DNA of 64,000 nt from Gongronella butleri. Its lineage: Eukaryota; Mucoromycota; Mucoromycetes; Mucorales; Cunninghamellaceae. A program made the translations under genes and the position numbers. The stretch spans positions 62,001-126,000 of the forward strand of contig JAIWZP010000041.1 of NCBI GenBank assembly GCA_025201375.1. The letters are read 5' to 3'. Below, piece after piece: positions 22,779 to 34,900 of this stretch. How positions within the stretch are numbered: the first letter of the stretch is position 1; every line of letters begins with the position of its first letter. The notes beneath the pieces were generated by a model that worked only from the letters and a program-made list of their open reading frames with translations, ran no database searches and was not told the DNA's origin.

Positions 22779-23151
22779 ATGACGTCCTACTACGACGAGG
22801 TAAGCGCTGGAACAGCACTACACACAGACAAAGAGACTCACAGGCTCCTTGTTTCTGCTAGATCGAGATTGAAGATATGGAATTTGACGAGGATGAGCAG
22901 GTTTACACGTATCCCTGCCCTTGCGGCGACAAGTTCCAGATCTACTTGGTAAAAATCGACGCTGAACCACGGCCAATTCCCTTGTACTCATGCTTTTTGA
23001 TTAGGACGAGCTACAGGACGGCGAGGATATTGCTCGATGCCCTTCTTGCTCGCTCATCATCCGAGTCATTTACGACCCTGACGAGTTTGCAGAGGAAGAC
23101 GACGACGACACCACTTTCCAAGTCGAACCAGCCACCGTCACGGTGGCCTAA
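22779..23151 (+). CDS. DPH3: Diphthamide biosynthesis protein 3 (CSL zinc finger)
   Basis: Three exons: 22779-22799, 22862-22948 and 23005-23151; 84 residues, the normal family size. It opens MTSYYDE, then [19 protein letters not shown], and carries the four metal-binding cysteines as CPCGDKF and [14 protein letters not shown]. Dph3 (Kti11) is an electron donor to the Dph1-Dph2 radical enzyme that starts diphthamide formation on elongation factor 2. It also works with Elongator in tRNA wobble-uridine modification. Its acidic C-terminus (EEDDDD) is typical. A CCAAT-type inverted pair (CCAATGATTGG) lies about 110 bp upstream. Confidence 0.95.
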
Positions 23152-23546
23152 ATTTCTTTTACCACCCTCCAAATACCTGCCCATGGCCACGTCCATGGCG
23201 CACATCCTCTATCTTTGTCATAGATCGCATATTTCTCTCCATAATTAAAATTTCATCGTTCTTTTTTACTTCTCTCTCCATGCTGCCTTTCCCCTTTGAA
23301 CCCCAAATACGATTGGTTCTCAGCGAAAGCGCCTCCACGCCTTTTTTTTTTACGAGCTCAAATTGCACCATTGCCCCCTTTTCACGCCTCTGTGTATGAT
23401 ATCGATACATAACAATCACATGCATCCATGTTCATGGCACTTCCTTGAGGGCGCATTGGCGGAAGGGATGATACACGGGCCATTTGGAGATGTGTTGTAG
23501 TGAATTTAATCGACATTGGATCCAACTACGGCCAAAGAGCACGTAT
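23152..23546. other. Convergent intergenic region
   Basis: 3' flanks of DPH3 and the SAC phosphatase gene; nothing else seen. Confidence 0.5.
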
Positions 23547-23693
23547 TTACACCCAGATGGCGTGTTTAAGCTTGTACCCCACCTTTTTCAGAATGCTGTC
23601 CGATTTCTCGGCTTGCTGTAGGCTGGAAATAAGGGAGGAAAAAAAAAACACGGATCAGCCGCTGCTTTTTTGTTCTATTTCTCATCCTTTTTG

Positions 23694-23727
<34 letters not shown>

Positions 23728-26700
23728 TACCTGATGATGGGCGAATAATTCAAAAATTTCGCTTGTTCAGACTTCTTGCACTGTTCCATGATGATTTGGA
23801 CAATGGCCTCGATGTGCTGTCTTGCATTGACGACGCGGTCGGTGTCCTCCGAGGCTGCTGTGTAGCGTGGCACGGCCTTGAATGTGATGTGGTCCATGTC
23901 GCGATACAGGGCGGCCATGGATGCGTCCATTGGAGGTTCCGAGGACGAGTCTGAGGCTGCCGAATCGGCGGACAGCACGGAGCTTGCATCGTCGTCGTCA
24001 TCGTCGTCATTGACGGGGAAAGGTTGCATGCTGAGGTCATGGAGATTCTTGTTGACGAGGCTGCCTGTGTTCCAGCGCATCAACAGGCCGTGCTCGTTGT
24101 AAAAGATGCGGAATCCGTAGTGCAGGTCCGGATTGCGCGTTTCTGCGGATAACGTCGAAAGTATATACTCGCCGGCGCGAATTGACTCGATCGTTGCAAG
24201 GTCAATGCGCTTGAATTGCATCACCTTCTCAAGCTGATAATTGTAACTGCATACGTACAGCGCTTTGGTCGTGAGCAAGACCACTTTTTCTTCAAAACGC
24301 TTCAGCAATTCCTTTCTACAAACAGCAAAAAAATGATAAACTTTCGACACGCATCGGAATTTGGCAGCACAAAACACGCGCTTACCCGCTGGCGGTCTCC
24401 TTGGGCACCAGCAGTGTCCATCCATGCTTCAATGTCTCGTCGTCGGCAATGACAATTTGCGCGCTGACGTCGACTAAGGAAGGAAAAAAAAAAGAAAAAT
24501 GAATAAAATGTCCATTTTTTCTTATTTTCTCGACTTGCTGGCATCCTGGCGGATCTTGTTGAGCCACGAGTCCATGCCTGGCTCCTCGGTACGCTGTTGG
24601 CTGCTAGGCACATTCTTGAAAATCTCGAGTTTGTGATATCCCAGCACGTAATCAACAGTCGCCTGGCGCCAAAAGTCCTTGACCGTGTTAAAATACATCC
24701 TTGCGAGCGAATTAGACGCGTCGTTCACCAGCGACACAATGTTGCGCTTGCCCGTGCGCGTGAAATCACCCTTGAGTGCGCTTGTACCCGTGTACATCCG
24801 CGAAATCATGTCGCCATTGTTCGCCCATACTAAAGAAAAAAGATGGGTCACGCTTCTTTTTGATTCTTTTGCTTGCCGTACCATTGTTAAAGACGCGCTC
24901 AAAGTCCCCGTAATATTTGATGCCCTTGTCGGGATACTCGGAGATGCCAAATCGCATCAGCTGTAGATTGAGGATATATCTCGCAAAGGCACACTGCAAA
25001 AAAAGACATACAAAGAGCAGATGAGCCATTGCCACGATGTTGTAGACATCCCTGTGGTTTTGTGTCAAGCTTTACCTGGACGACATTTGTGCGATCCAGA
25101 CAGTCCATGCAATTCTGCAAAAAAAAAAAAAAAGAAAAGGCGGATCAGGTGCTCATTCATGCAATGCTTCGTTGTGCAACCTTACCGTGCGAAAGACACC
25201 TGATTGTTGGCAGAACACGGTGTCGTGATCATCTGCCCAAAAGTATCTAAAACGCAAAAAAGTAAAAAAAAAAAGCGCCCCAATCAGCGCATTGTCCGCG
25301 CGCATCGTGCATTGGCACCCCCAGCCAAGTGCATTGCGTGCTTACGCCATCTTGTCCATCGTATCACGCAGACTTTCGCTAAGCTTGTTAATGTTTTCGT
25401 AGCGCATGCCCTTGGTTTCATGGTGAAAATCGAATTCGATGTATCTAAAAGCAAGGTCAGATGGCTCCAGACCCCCCTTTTTTTTACGCGCTTACTTGAT
25501 CTCTGGATCGGCCATGTCCTCGATATAATGGCGATATTCAGACCCAATGATGGCCTCACGGCCACTGAGCTCGGTGAGATTGACAATGACCTGTTTGCCA
25601 TAGCATGCCTCTTGCTGCTGGAAGTGTTTCTCAATGGCTTGCAAGTTTTCTTCGTCAGAGCGGTGCAGCACCGGGTCCGGGTGCAGCGTGTACGGCGATT
25701 GGCTCCAAAACAGAGGGACTAAAAGAATAAAGAGCCGTGTGTGAGCGGCGCCGTGCGCTAATTTTATAGTTTTGTGCATTACTTGATCCACGTGTTTGCA
25801 CAAACGAGGCGACGTGATGCACCTGATCGCGCTGGAAAAACACGAATTGTTCCGTCTCGACAAAGTTGGCCACTTGGCCGTCGCTATTCACGCCGCGCCG
25901 CTGGTACCGAAGACCTGCGCGTTCGCGGCTGCGGCGCGAAATCAACCCAAACGTGAACGGAAATCCGTCAATCACACACTCTTCCAGCTGGAACGTGCCT
26001 TGCACGGCCGTGATCACGAGATCCGCCAACTAAAAGTAAAGTAAAAAAAAAAAATGAATTTTTGATTCATGGGCCTTCCCCGCACTCTTTGGTGCCTCAA
26101 TTACATTGGCCGCCCTAAATGGCTGGCTGATGTGCTCATTCCACCAGAATCGGTGATCAATGCCTTGTTTTCCAGCCGCTTTGGTGTTGTGCGCGCGCTC
26201 AAAGCTGTTTGTAATGTCTAAAAGAACAAAAGGGCGTAAGAATCAGGCTTTTCCAGGGAGACGATCGGTTCACTTGCCATAGTTGTGGGCAAAGAGGAAC
26301 ATGGATCTTCCAAAGAGCGATGCAATTTCTCTGAGGAGGCGCTTTTCAAGTGCGGGGATCTCTGTGTCTGTGGGTATCGAGTCCGTGGAGGCAGCCAGGC
26401 GATTGGAAGTAGATTTGGACGAGGACGCGGATGCCGGGCGTGGAGGAGGCGACGACGAGATGCCGGATGGCGGATGCAATGTATTGTCTGGTGGCGTTTT
26501 ATCGAATGTTTTTTTAAAACGATCGAAAAACGAGGGAGATGACGAGGCGCGCGGTGGGCTGGCGGGCGCTGGAGAGAGCGCGTCGGTGACCGGATCGGCA
26601 TTGGCGTCACTCATGCCAAGCCCAATGAACGAATTGCTTAGCGAGGCATCCTCGATTTCGGAATCGTCAACCTTCTATTGTGAAATTGAGCTATTTTTAC

Positions 26701-27135
26701 AATTTCACATCTTTTTAAATTTGTCTCTTTTCTTACCTGGACGCCTAGCAGCTTCCTGGCAGCTGTAGCCTCGAGTGGTAGACAGACCACCTTCTCCAAC
26801 GACGACACCGTGTGCCCAAACAGCTCGCCGCGGTTTTGCGTGTCGGTCGCCACCACAAGGTACTTGTTTAAAAACCCCTGAACAAGTCCAATCACGGCGC
26901 CAATCTCGTACGGCTTCGTGTCATTCAACCAACTGGGCAGCTGGTCTATGGAACGAGGAAAATATGAGGATAAAAAAAAAAACGCGCACTTAGTAAAAGC
27001 AGCCTTACCAACCCGATGCAGACTACCATCGTGGTCTAGCTGCGCAAATGTCGACTGCTTGGCAATAAAAAAGCTGTCGTCTTGAATATACAACAGCACA
27101 CGCTTCTCAGGGGACAGGTTGGAGCGAAGTGGCAT
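23547..27135 (-). CDS. SAC-domain phosphoinositide phosphatase, Sac2/INPP5F-like
   Basis: Fourteen exons: 27135-27009, 26945-26737, 26674-26278, 26217-26105, 26029-25783, 25718-25496, 25444-25346, 25246-25186, 25114-25076, 24993-24882, 24829-24539, 24473-24386, 24315-23731 and 23622-23547; 888 residues. The SAC domain spans about residues 50-600 and is interrupted early by a Ser/Pro-rich insert (about 115-200). The CX5R catalytic signature NCMDCLDRT lies at about 493-501, preceded by the conserved QSGVFRT. A C-terminal region with [20 protein letters not shown] matches the hSac2 homology domain that distinguishes Sac2/INPP5F from Sac1 and Fig4. Such enzymes remove the 4-phosphate from PI4P on endosomes. 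Introns 3 and 11 use GC donors (GCAAGT). Intron 13 carries a long A-run after its donor (plus-strand T at about 23697-23726). Confidence 0.88.
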
Positions 27136-27787
27136 GTTTTACAATTTTTTAAAAAAAGAAAGAAAAAAATGAAATGGGATCATGCGAGCTCCTTGTAATT
27201 GATCTCCTCGCCGCGCGAAGAAACGCCATCCTAAAAAGGAAATGGCCAAGGGGGGCCAAGCATCGATCCAACGAGCAGTGCTACCATCCAAAAAAAAAAA
27301 ACGCGTCAACCATAGCAACATATTTGTGCCATTCGGTGTTTGCAGCGTGTCGTTTTGACCACAAAGAAAGGGGTGTAAATGAGGTCAACCAGGCTCAAGT
27401 CAGCAGCGCGTAATAAAATGCCCACGGGAGCAAAGAGTCGTTTTGAGCAACACCATTACAAAGTACAACAAATTGACAAGAAAAAGATAGCTGTTCAAGA
27501 TGAAATATGCTATCCTGCTTGCCCACGAGCTTATTTTGTGTCGCGTTTGTCTCGCCTGAGACACTTACAGTCCAGCCAGCGCAATAAAAATGCACAATAA
27601 TGGAACATATTTTCATTGTTCGCGCGGTCCGTTGCAACATTTTGCTATTTGCTTTTAAGGCGCGTCCGGGGGTCAAAGAAAATGATTCTCCGTGGGTACA
27701 GTAGAATATGACGTGCACTGTTACTTGAATGTCTGCATCAATGCCCTGTGCACTAAAAAAAATCGTACAAATTTACTGTTTACAGTA

Positions 27788-28570
27788 AAGCCAAAGAGCG
27801 TGTTTTTCAAACTTTGCCGGCCTGCTGTGCCTCCAAAACTCCATTTTTTTTACAGCCTATCATGCCTGCCCTCTAATGATGAAAGACGCGTCACGAAATA
27901 CATTAAACAGCTCCCCAGTGCTCAGAGCGAGCCCAATTGATTTTTTTGGACTCGGAAATTCCAAACCTCAGATTTGTACTATGATATTTTGCATCTGTCT
28001 CGCCATCTGCATGGAAAGCATCTTGGCCGCTCGCTCTCAAAAATATGTAACTGCATCGTATTTAGCACAAAATTTGCACCAAATATTCAAAATGGCAAGC
28101 GTGAAAAAAAAATCAGCCAACATCTCAGCAAGTGCTCGAGAAAATGCAAAAACAGCATGATTGATCCGTCCATTTTTCAATAATCTCAACGGACAAAACC
28201 TACTGACGCGTACTATCATTTCAATGCCTGAAGCATCGCGCTATACCGGTATAATACAGTACTGCACAAAAGCGTACTCATTTTCTTTTTTAAAAACCCA
28301 AAGAGCATGTTTTTCAGACTTTGCCGGCTTGCTTGCTGTGCTTCCAGAAAAATTTATACAGCCCAGTTGCCCGCCAATGAAAAGCGCGTCGCTGCATAAA
28401 CTATGGCCCAGTGCTCAGGATGGACCCGTCCGATTTTTTTTGAGCCTGTAAATTCACAATCCCTTCAATTTGCCCTATTTTTCATCCATCTCGCCATCTA
28501 CTTGATCGATCCCGCTCAAAAATGGCTGCATCACATTCAACACAAAGTTTGCAACAAAAAAGCTTAAGAC
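27788..28570. repeat. Two diverged direct copies of a block of about 300 bp
   Basis: 27788-28110 and 28297-28570 share an ordered series of words: CCAAAGAGCRTGTTTTTC, CTTTGCCGGC, CCCAGTGCTCAG, TCTCGCCATCT and CTCAAAAAT. They lie about 507 bp apart. A shorter match (GCCGTCTACCTAATCGATC) occurs near 58.94 kb. Confidence 0.6.
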
Positions 28571-28624
28571 ACCAAAGCGCTACGACCACTTTTTAAAAAT
28601 TCAGGGGTCCCTCAGGGGTCACAC

Positions 28625-29175
28625 ATTCAGACAGTGCAGTCGAGGATTTGAAAATGGAAAACTTACGTTCCTGGATCGCGGAATCACTTCACCACGTGGT
28701 TCGCGAATAATTTTGACTGACGGAAACGTAGCACTGTAAAAACCGGGGGTCCATTGGCAGGTTTGGGCGTAAAATGCAATTTGTTCCGTTTTACATCTTG
28801 ATTTTGTCGCAAGGCGGTCTCAGTGAGAATCGGCTGCCGTGCCTTGAAAGTTGTATCATCAAATGCAATATTCTGCGTATGTGGGCACTGATGATCAATG
28901 GAAAATGTGACTTTTGGCTGAAATGATATGAAATCGAAAAACAGGTTTTGTTGGACCAGTTTTCGACGCGTTAAAAACCGCGTTTGCCATTTCAAATTAA
29001 GACGCGTTCCGGCGCAAATTGCAGCGTGATTGCCACGAAAGCTTACGTCGAGGTAATCCCGAGTAAAATCACTTTTGACGGGCATTCCAGGAATCAACCA
29101 GCTACAAGTTTTGTCGACTGTGCTAGGCCGACACGCGCGATTCATCTTTGGCGCGTGCCTCGGCGATGTGAAGGT
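28625..29175 (-). repeat. Dispersed relic family, copy R3
   Basis: Similar to 44.85-45.25 kb on the same strand. The minus strand is open for about 153 codons (28684-29145) and keeps the family motifs FLTRRK, DHQCPHTQ and FTPKPANG in that order. The GKS-FE block found in other copies is missing, so this copy is truncated at its minus-strand 3' side. Confidence 0.7.
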
Positions 29176-29528
29176 TTATGAAAAAAAAAATTGACTATTA
29201 TTTTATAGAAAAATCAATTTTTTCCCCATTGCGCGTCTTTTTCTTCGGTGTTGGTCTGGCAGATTCGCGAATTCTTTTTAAAAGAAACAGTGTACAACGT
29301 GGTCAGTTGACATTGTGAATTTGCAGGCCAAGGCACGAAATTGGATCCTTTTACATAAGACTCATTGTGAGCGTACAAAAGGACTGCGGCAGCATGAAAG
29401 TGTGGGTTTTTAGCGCCGCAGTCAGCTTGATCAAGCTTTTTGAAAGGAATCCCAATGCTGGATAAAAAAAAGGGCCTTTTCATGACGATCAAGGAATTGT
29501 CGTGCAATGGGGTGTGAATTTTATTGTC

Positions 29529-29560
<32 letters not shown>

Positions 29561-29703
29561 CCGTTGTCGGCCGGCTCAGGGGTTCAAAGAGGGAGATGCT
29601 GGGCATGGTCAATGCAAGATGCAGCCAATGAGAAGGGCGGGGGTTCAAAAGAAAAACTTGAAATTGGTGACTTTTTTTTTCACTCAGCCATTTCTCTTTC
29701 ATC

Positions 29704-29743
<40 letters not shown>

Positions 29744-29798
29744 CCACCTCGTCCTGGTTCCTCGTCTTGTTCCTCGTCCCCACTTCACTTTTATTACC

Positions 29799-31330
29799 AT
29801 GTCGCCCCGAAAAAATCGTAAGCAGAGCAAGAGGTGGGCAGTGTGCCGCGCACCTGGCAAAAGAGCGTGTGCTCACGTTTTTTTACCTTTTTGTTTTATA
29901 GTGAAACGTCAAGCGACGGATGTCGAGATGGAGGACGCCTCGCCCTTGTCCAGCCAAAATAAAAAATCGCGCCTTTTGCCGACGCGCACGGGCACGGTGT
30001 TTGTGATTGGCAATGGTGACATTGGCCAGCTCGGTCTTGGCGAGGATATGTTGAACAGAAAGCGCCCTATGCCGCTGCGCGCCCTGGATGACAAGGAAAT
30101 CGTCGACATTGTCTCTGGTGGCCTCCACACGTTGGCACTCACCAGCAATGGCAAGGTAAAATGAGAAAAAAAATGTGCCTTTTTGGCGAATGGAAACCAA
30201 TTGACTTGATTTTATTCATTGTTTTATTAGCTGTACAGCTGGGGCTGCAACGACCAGCGCGCGCTTGGTCGCGACACGAGCGACGATGACGGATTTGAGC
30301 CCGGGCTCGTCGAGGGCCTGGACGATGTCGTCATCACCAAGATTGCCGCCGGCGATTCGATCTCGCTTGCGCTGACGGACGACGGCAAGCTATACTGCTG
30401 GGGCACCTTCCGCGTAAGCAATGGGGGGGGGAATAAAGACAATGGATGTGTGGATGGCCAATTCTCACTTTTTTTTTTTTTTACTCCCTTTTTTAGTGCA
30501 AAGAGGGCCAATTGGGCTTTTCCAAGGGCAAACCTGTTCAAGACACGGCAGCGCTGTTTACGCCGCTTGCTTCGCACAACATCATCGACATTGCCGCGGG
30601 CACAGATCATTGCTTGGCTCTGGCGGACAATGGTGATGTCTACTCGTGGGGCGATGGTGCTTGTTACCAGCTTGGCCGTCGCGTGATTGAACGGCGCAAG
30701 ACGAACGCGCTTCAGCCTGAGCGCGTGGGTCTTCGGAACGCGACGATGGTTGCAGCTGGTGCATATCATTCGTTTGCCGTTGTGGGCGACGATCTTTACG
30801 TCTGGGGATTGAACAATTTTCAACAATGCGGCATTGTGGACGCCGACGACAATGTGCCTGCGGTCGAGACAGTGGAGCAGCCGACGTTGGTTGCCGGACT
30901 GCAAGGCAAATCGATCAAATCCGTGCACGCCGGCGAGCATCACTCGCTTGTTCTTTTGAACGACGGCTCCGTCTTTGCGTTTGGTCGCGCCGATTCGTCG
31001 CAATTGGGTCTCCCTGCCGCCACCATCGAAGAGCTTCAGACACGCGCCGACAATCAAGACAGTGCGCACAAAAAGGCGGTCGGCATCCCCACCCAAGTGC
31101 CTGGCCTCGGCAATGTGGAGTCGCTCGCGTGCGGCTCGAATCACGCTCTCACCGTTCTCAAAGATGGCTCATGCTACGCCTGGGGCTTTGGTGAGTCTGC
31201 CGCGCTCGGCCAGGGCAACGAAGATGACCAGCCCGTTCCCGCACTCGTCACCGGCCAGAAACTCGAAGGCAAGAACGTCTTCCGCGCCGCTGCAGGCGCT
31301 CAACACTCAGTCTTGCTCGCTGATGAATAG
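29799..31330 (+). CDS. RCC1-family beta-propeller, paralog A (probable Ran GEF)
   Basis: Four exons: 29799-29817, 29902-30155, 30231-30413 and 30497-31330; 429 residues. Seven RCC1-type repeats are visible, for example IGNGDIGQLGLGEDM, YSWGCNDQRALGRD, YCWGTFR, VYSWGDGACYQLGR, YVWGLNNFQQCG and YAWGFGESAALGQG. Of the three paralogs here, A has the N-terminal blade closest to metazoan RCC1 and yeast Srm1/Pim1. It also has a short basic leader, so it is the best candidate for the genuine chromatin-bound Ran nucleotide-exchange factor. Most of its last exon is nearly identical to that of paralog B (see the duplication). A poly(A) signal lies at 31386-31391. Confidence 0.9.
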
Positions 31331-31385
31331 ATATTTTTTTTGAGCATTTTCATCCCCCCACCCCTCTTTTTTACTTTTGCATTCC

Positions 31386-31391
31386 AATAAA
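31386..31391 (+). terminator. Poly(A) signal
   Basis: AATAAA about 55 bp after the stop of RCC1 paralog A. The duplicated equivalent follows paralog B near 33735. Confidence 0.5.
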
Positions 31392-32027
31392 GCTCTCGAT
31401 CCATCTCTCCTTTTCCCGACCCTCTTTTTTTTTTTTTTTGCATCCGCTCACTATTGTTTACATGGCATCCTTGACGCGCTCACGACGCGCGTCACCTTTT
31501 TTTTTTAATTTTTTTTTAAAAAAAAAAGAAAACGCGTGTCAAAGCAAATCCAGACTGTGGAGTATGCCGACCTTTTTGTTTTTTGTGAAACTAACAAACG
31601 CTGACCACTCTTTTACCCCTGCGATCCGTGGTCCAGACCATGAGAGGACGTGAGCAACGTGTGAAACGCCAAGCTGGTCGCTTTGACGCGTTGTTGCGTC
31701 ATTCATCCATGGACGCGTCGTGTGCCTTTTTTTTTTTTTTTTGAGTTTTGGAATGTTCACACAAGATTTGCGGTCACTGTGAGCAGCTGTGCTTCTCAAA
31801 AGCACAAATTTCTCGCTTTTTTACGCGTGGAAGGCGTCGGCATCATTAAAGTGCACAAAATGATAAAAAAAAAGACTTGTGGTCAGCAAGAGCGGCGGGC
31901 TTTCAATCGTTCAAAGAAACCCCTTTCACCTCAGATGATGGATTTTGTTTTTTTGCTTTCTTTCTTCTCTTCCCCCACCCCAATTTTACATTTTACGCCC
32001 CATTTTTCTTGCCATTTGTCTGCATCC

Positions 32028-33681
32028 ATGTCTCTTCAACGCTTCTCACGCCGTAAGTCTCGAACAGAGCCGCCCTGTCATCGCGTTGAACGCGCTGGCG
32101 GCGCAGCAAATGCGATTATTCACGCGATTTCCTCTTTTTTCATCTCATTATGTCTAGTCCTCGGCGATTCCCCGGGTGAATCCAGCGCCATGGCCACGTC
32201 CGGTGACGCCCAAAAAATGAAAAAGAAGCGCAAGGGGTCCACTTCAAGCTCGGAGAGCATGGCATTGACGATGATGCCGCACAAGACCAAGAAGTCGCGC
32301 ATGAGCGACTTTGCCAAGGTGTACGTCATGGGCTCAAACCTCTGGGGCCAGCTTGGCATTGACAGCGAGAAGCAAAATGTCAAACAGCCGACGGTGCTCC
32401 AGGATCTGGTTCTAGAAGACATCATCGACATTGCGTGTGGCGATGCCCACAGCATGGCCTTGGCCTCCAATGGCACGGTATAATAAAAGAAAAGAAAAAG
32501 AAAAAGAAAAAAAAGAAAAAGAAAAGAAAAAGAAAAAAAGAAAAAAAGGAAAAAAAGGAAAAAAAAAAAGGAAACAGAGCGTCTCATCCATTGGGGTTTT
32601 CCATTCTTTTTAAGCAGGTTTTCAGCTGGGGATGGAATCGTCACGGTCAACTTGGACGCGCCACGGTTGAAGAATATGAGCACAAGCCGGGTGTTGTTGA
32701 AGGCCTGCAAAATGTGAAAATGAAAAAGATTGTCGCGGGTGGTTCTCTGTCGATGGCCCTCAGCGACAAGGAAAAGCTGTACCTTTGGGGCAGCTTCCAC
32801 GTAAACAAGGAGAAAAAATAAAAAAATGGAAATGGAGGGCAATTCTTACCTTTTTTTTTCACTTTTAGTTCAACGATGCCCCGTTTGTTCAAGGCGCGGC
32901 GTTCCTGTTTACGCCGCTTGCTTCGCACAACATCATCGACATTGCCGCGGGCACAGATCATTGCTTGGCTCTGGCGGACAATGGTGATGTCTACTCGTGG
33001 GGCGATGGTGCGTGTTACCAGCTTGGCCGTCGCGTGATTGAGCGGCGCAAGACGAACGCCCTTCGGCCTGAGCGCGTGCGTCTTCGGAACGCGACGATGG
33101 TGGCAGCTGGTGCATATCATTCGTTTGCCGTTGTGGGCGACGATCTTTACGTCTGGGGGTTAAACAATTTTCAACAATGCGGCATTGTGGACGCCGACGA
33201 CAATGTGCCTGCGGTCGAGACAGTAGAGCAGCCGACGTTGGTCGCCGGACTGCAAGGCAAATCGATCAAATCCGTGCACGCCGGCGAGCATCACTCGCTT
33301 GTTCTTTTGAACGACGGCTCCGTCTTTGCGTTTGGTCGCGCCGATTCGTCGCAATTGGGTCTCCCTGCCGCCACCATCGAAGAGCTTCAGACACGCGCCG
33401 ACAATCAAGACAGTACGCACAAAAAGGCGGTCGGCATCCCCACCCAAGTGCCTGGCCTCGGCAATGTGGAGTCGCTCGCGTGCGGCTCGAATCACACTCT
33501 CGCCGTCCTCAAAGATGGCTCATGCTACGCCTGGGGCTTTGGTGAGTCTGCCGCGCTCGGCCAGGGCAACGAAGATGACCAGCCCGTCCCCGCACTCGTC
33601 ACCGGCCAGAAACTCGAAGGCAAAAACGTCTTCCGCGCCGCTGCAGGCGCTCAACACTCAGTCTTGCTCGCTGATGAGTAG
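32028..33681 (+). CDS. RCC1-family beta-propeller, paralog B
   Basis: Four exons: 32028-32052, 32158-32477, 32618-32800 and 32869-33681; 446 residues. Intron phases match paralog A, and exon 3 is the same length (183 nt). The N-terminus adds a basic stretch (KMKKKRKGS, KTKKSRM), a likely nuclear signal. Blades 1-3 (MGSNLWGQLGIDSEK, FSWGWNRHGQLGR, YLWGSFH) differ clearly from paralog A. From about residue 190 to the end the protein is almost identical to A because of the recent duplication, making it a chimera of old and converted parts. Intron 2 is a long A/G-rich tract after the donor. Its function is presumed RCC1-like but specificity is unknown. Confidence 0.88.
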
Positions 33682-34377
33682 ATTTTTTTTGAGCATTTTC
33701 ATCCCCCAACCCCTCTTTTTTACTTTTGCATTCCAATAAAACTATCGACGATCCATCTACTTCTTTTTTCTCCTTTTCCCCGCCCTCTTTTTTTTTTTTT
33801 TGCATCCGCTCACTATTGTTTACATGGCGTCCTTGACGCGCTCACGACACGCGCCACCTTTTTTTTAAAAAAAAAAACGCGTGTCAAAGCAAATCCAGAC
33901 TGTGGAGTATGCCGACCTTTTTGTTTTTTTGGTAAACTAACAAACGCTGACCACTCTTCTGCCCCTGCGATCCGTGGTCCTGGACATGAGAGGGCGTGAG
34001 CAACGTGTGAAACGCCAAGCTGGTCGCTTTGACGCGTTGTTGCGTCATTCATCCATGGACGCGTCGTGTGCCTTTTTTTTTTTTTGAGTTTTGGAATGTT
34101 CACACAAGATTTGCGGTCACTGTGAGCAGCTGTGCTTCTCAAAAGCACAAATTTCTCGCTTTTTTACGAGTGGAAGGCGTCGGCATCATTAAAGTGTGCA
34201 AAATGATACAAAAAAGAAAGACTTGTGGTCAGCAAGAGCGGCGGGCTTTCAATCGTACAAAGAACCCCCCTTTCACCTCAGATGATGGATTTTTTCTTTT
34301 GCTTTCTTTCTTCTCTTCCCCGCATCCCAATTTTACATTTTACACCCCAATTTTCTTGCTATTTGTCTGCATCCATG

Positions 34378-34900
34378 TCTCTGCGACGCTTCTCACGCCG
34401 TAAGTCTCGAACAGAGCCGCCCTGTCATCGCGCTGAACGCGCTGGTGGCGCAGCAAAAGCGATTATTCCCGCGTTTTCCTCTTCTTTCATCTCGTTATGT
34501 CTAGTCCATGGCGATTCCCCCGGTGAATCCAGCACCATGGCCACGTCCGGTAGCCCCCTGAAAGACCACCATGTCACTGAGCGAGCTCCTTCCTGAGGAA
34601 CGATTCACTTGCTAGAATCGACTTCCCTGGTGCGCGCGAGAGTCCCAGCCCGGGTGACAAAGAAGCGCCAGGCGTCCACTTCAAGCTCGGAGAGCATGGC
34701 GTTGGTGACGACACGGCTCAAGGCCAAAAAGGCACGTATGAGTGATTTTGCTGCGGTATTTGTTATGGGCTTGAATCGCCTTGGACAGCTTGGTCTAGGC
34801 CGCAGGCCACTGAGATCCATCAAGCAACGGCGGTCAAAGATATTCTCCTCGAGAACATCATCGACATTGCAAGTGGTGGTGCGCAACGCGCCGCGTTCCT
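34378..34900 (+). pseudogene. Truncated RCC1 pseudogene
   Basis: It keeps the duplicated promoter, the first exon (ATG at 34378, MSLRRFSR) and the start of exon 2. An aberrant segment of about 100 bp with stop codons then breaks the frame after the Ala-Thr-Ser-Gly codons at about 34540. RCC1 exon-2-like sequence resumes (STSSSESMAL, then MGLNRLGQLGLGR) and dies out near 34890. Exons 3 and 4 are absent. It sits exactly where the duplicated copy of the next gene's 5' end would fall, so it is a by-product of the array's rearrangement. Confidence 0.85.

Larger units (their letters stand above)
27136..29798. other. Gene-free region with duplicated blocks and repeat relic R3
   Basis: No gene recognised. 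It holds two diverged copies of a block of about 300 bp (27788-28110, 28297-28570), relic R3, and long T-runs at about 29530-29560 and 29707-29743 just before the first RCC1 gene. Confidence 0.55.
30554..34551 (+). repeat. Recent tandem duplication, unit about 1.65 kb, offset 2351 bp
   Basis: 30554-32204 and 32905-34551 are nearly identical base for base. The unit spans the 3' part of RCC1 exon 4, the 3' flank, the intergenic region and the promoter/5' end of the next copy. The breakpoint in exon 4 is sharp, at CTGTTTACGCCGC. This suggests unequal crossing-over or gene conversion after the paralogs had diverged. Confidence 0.9.

Noticed and set aside
29530..29744. Long Phe-rich ORFs across T-runs, and Lys-rich ORFs on the other strand
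   Set aside because: Translation of homopolymers; no conserved sequence around them.
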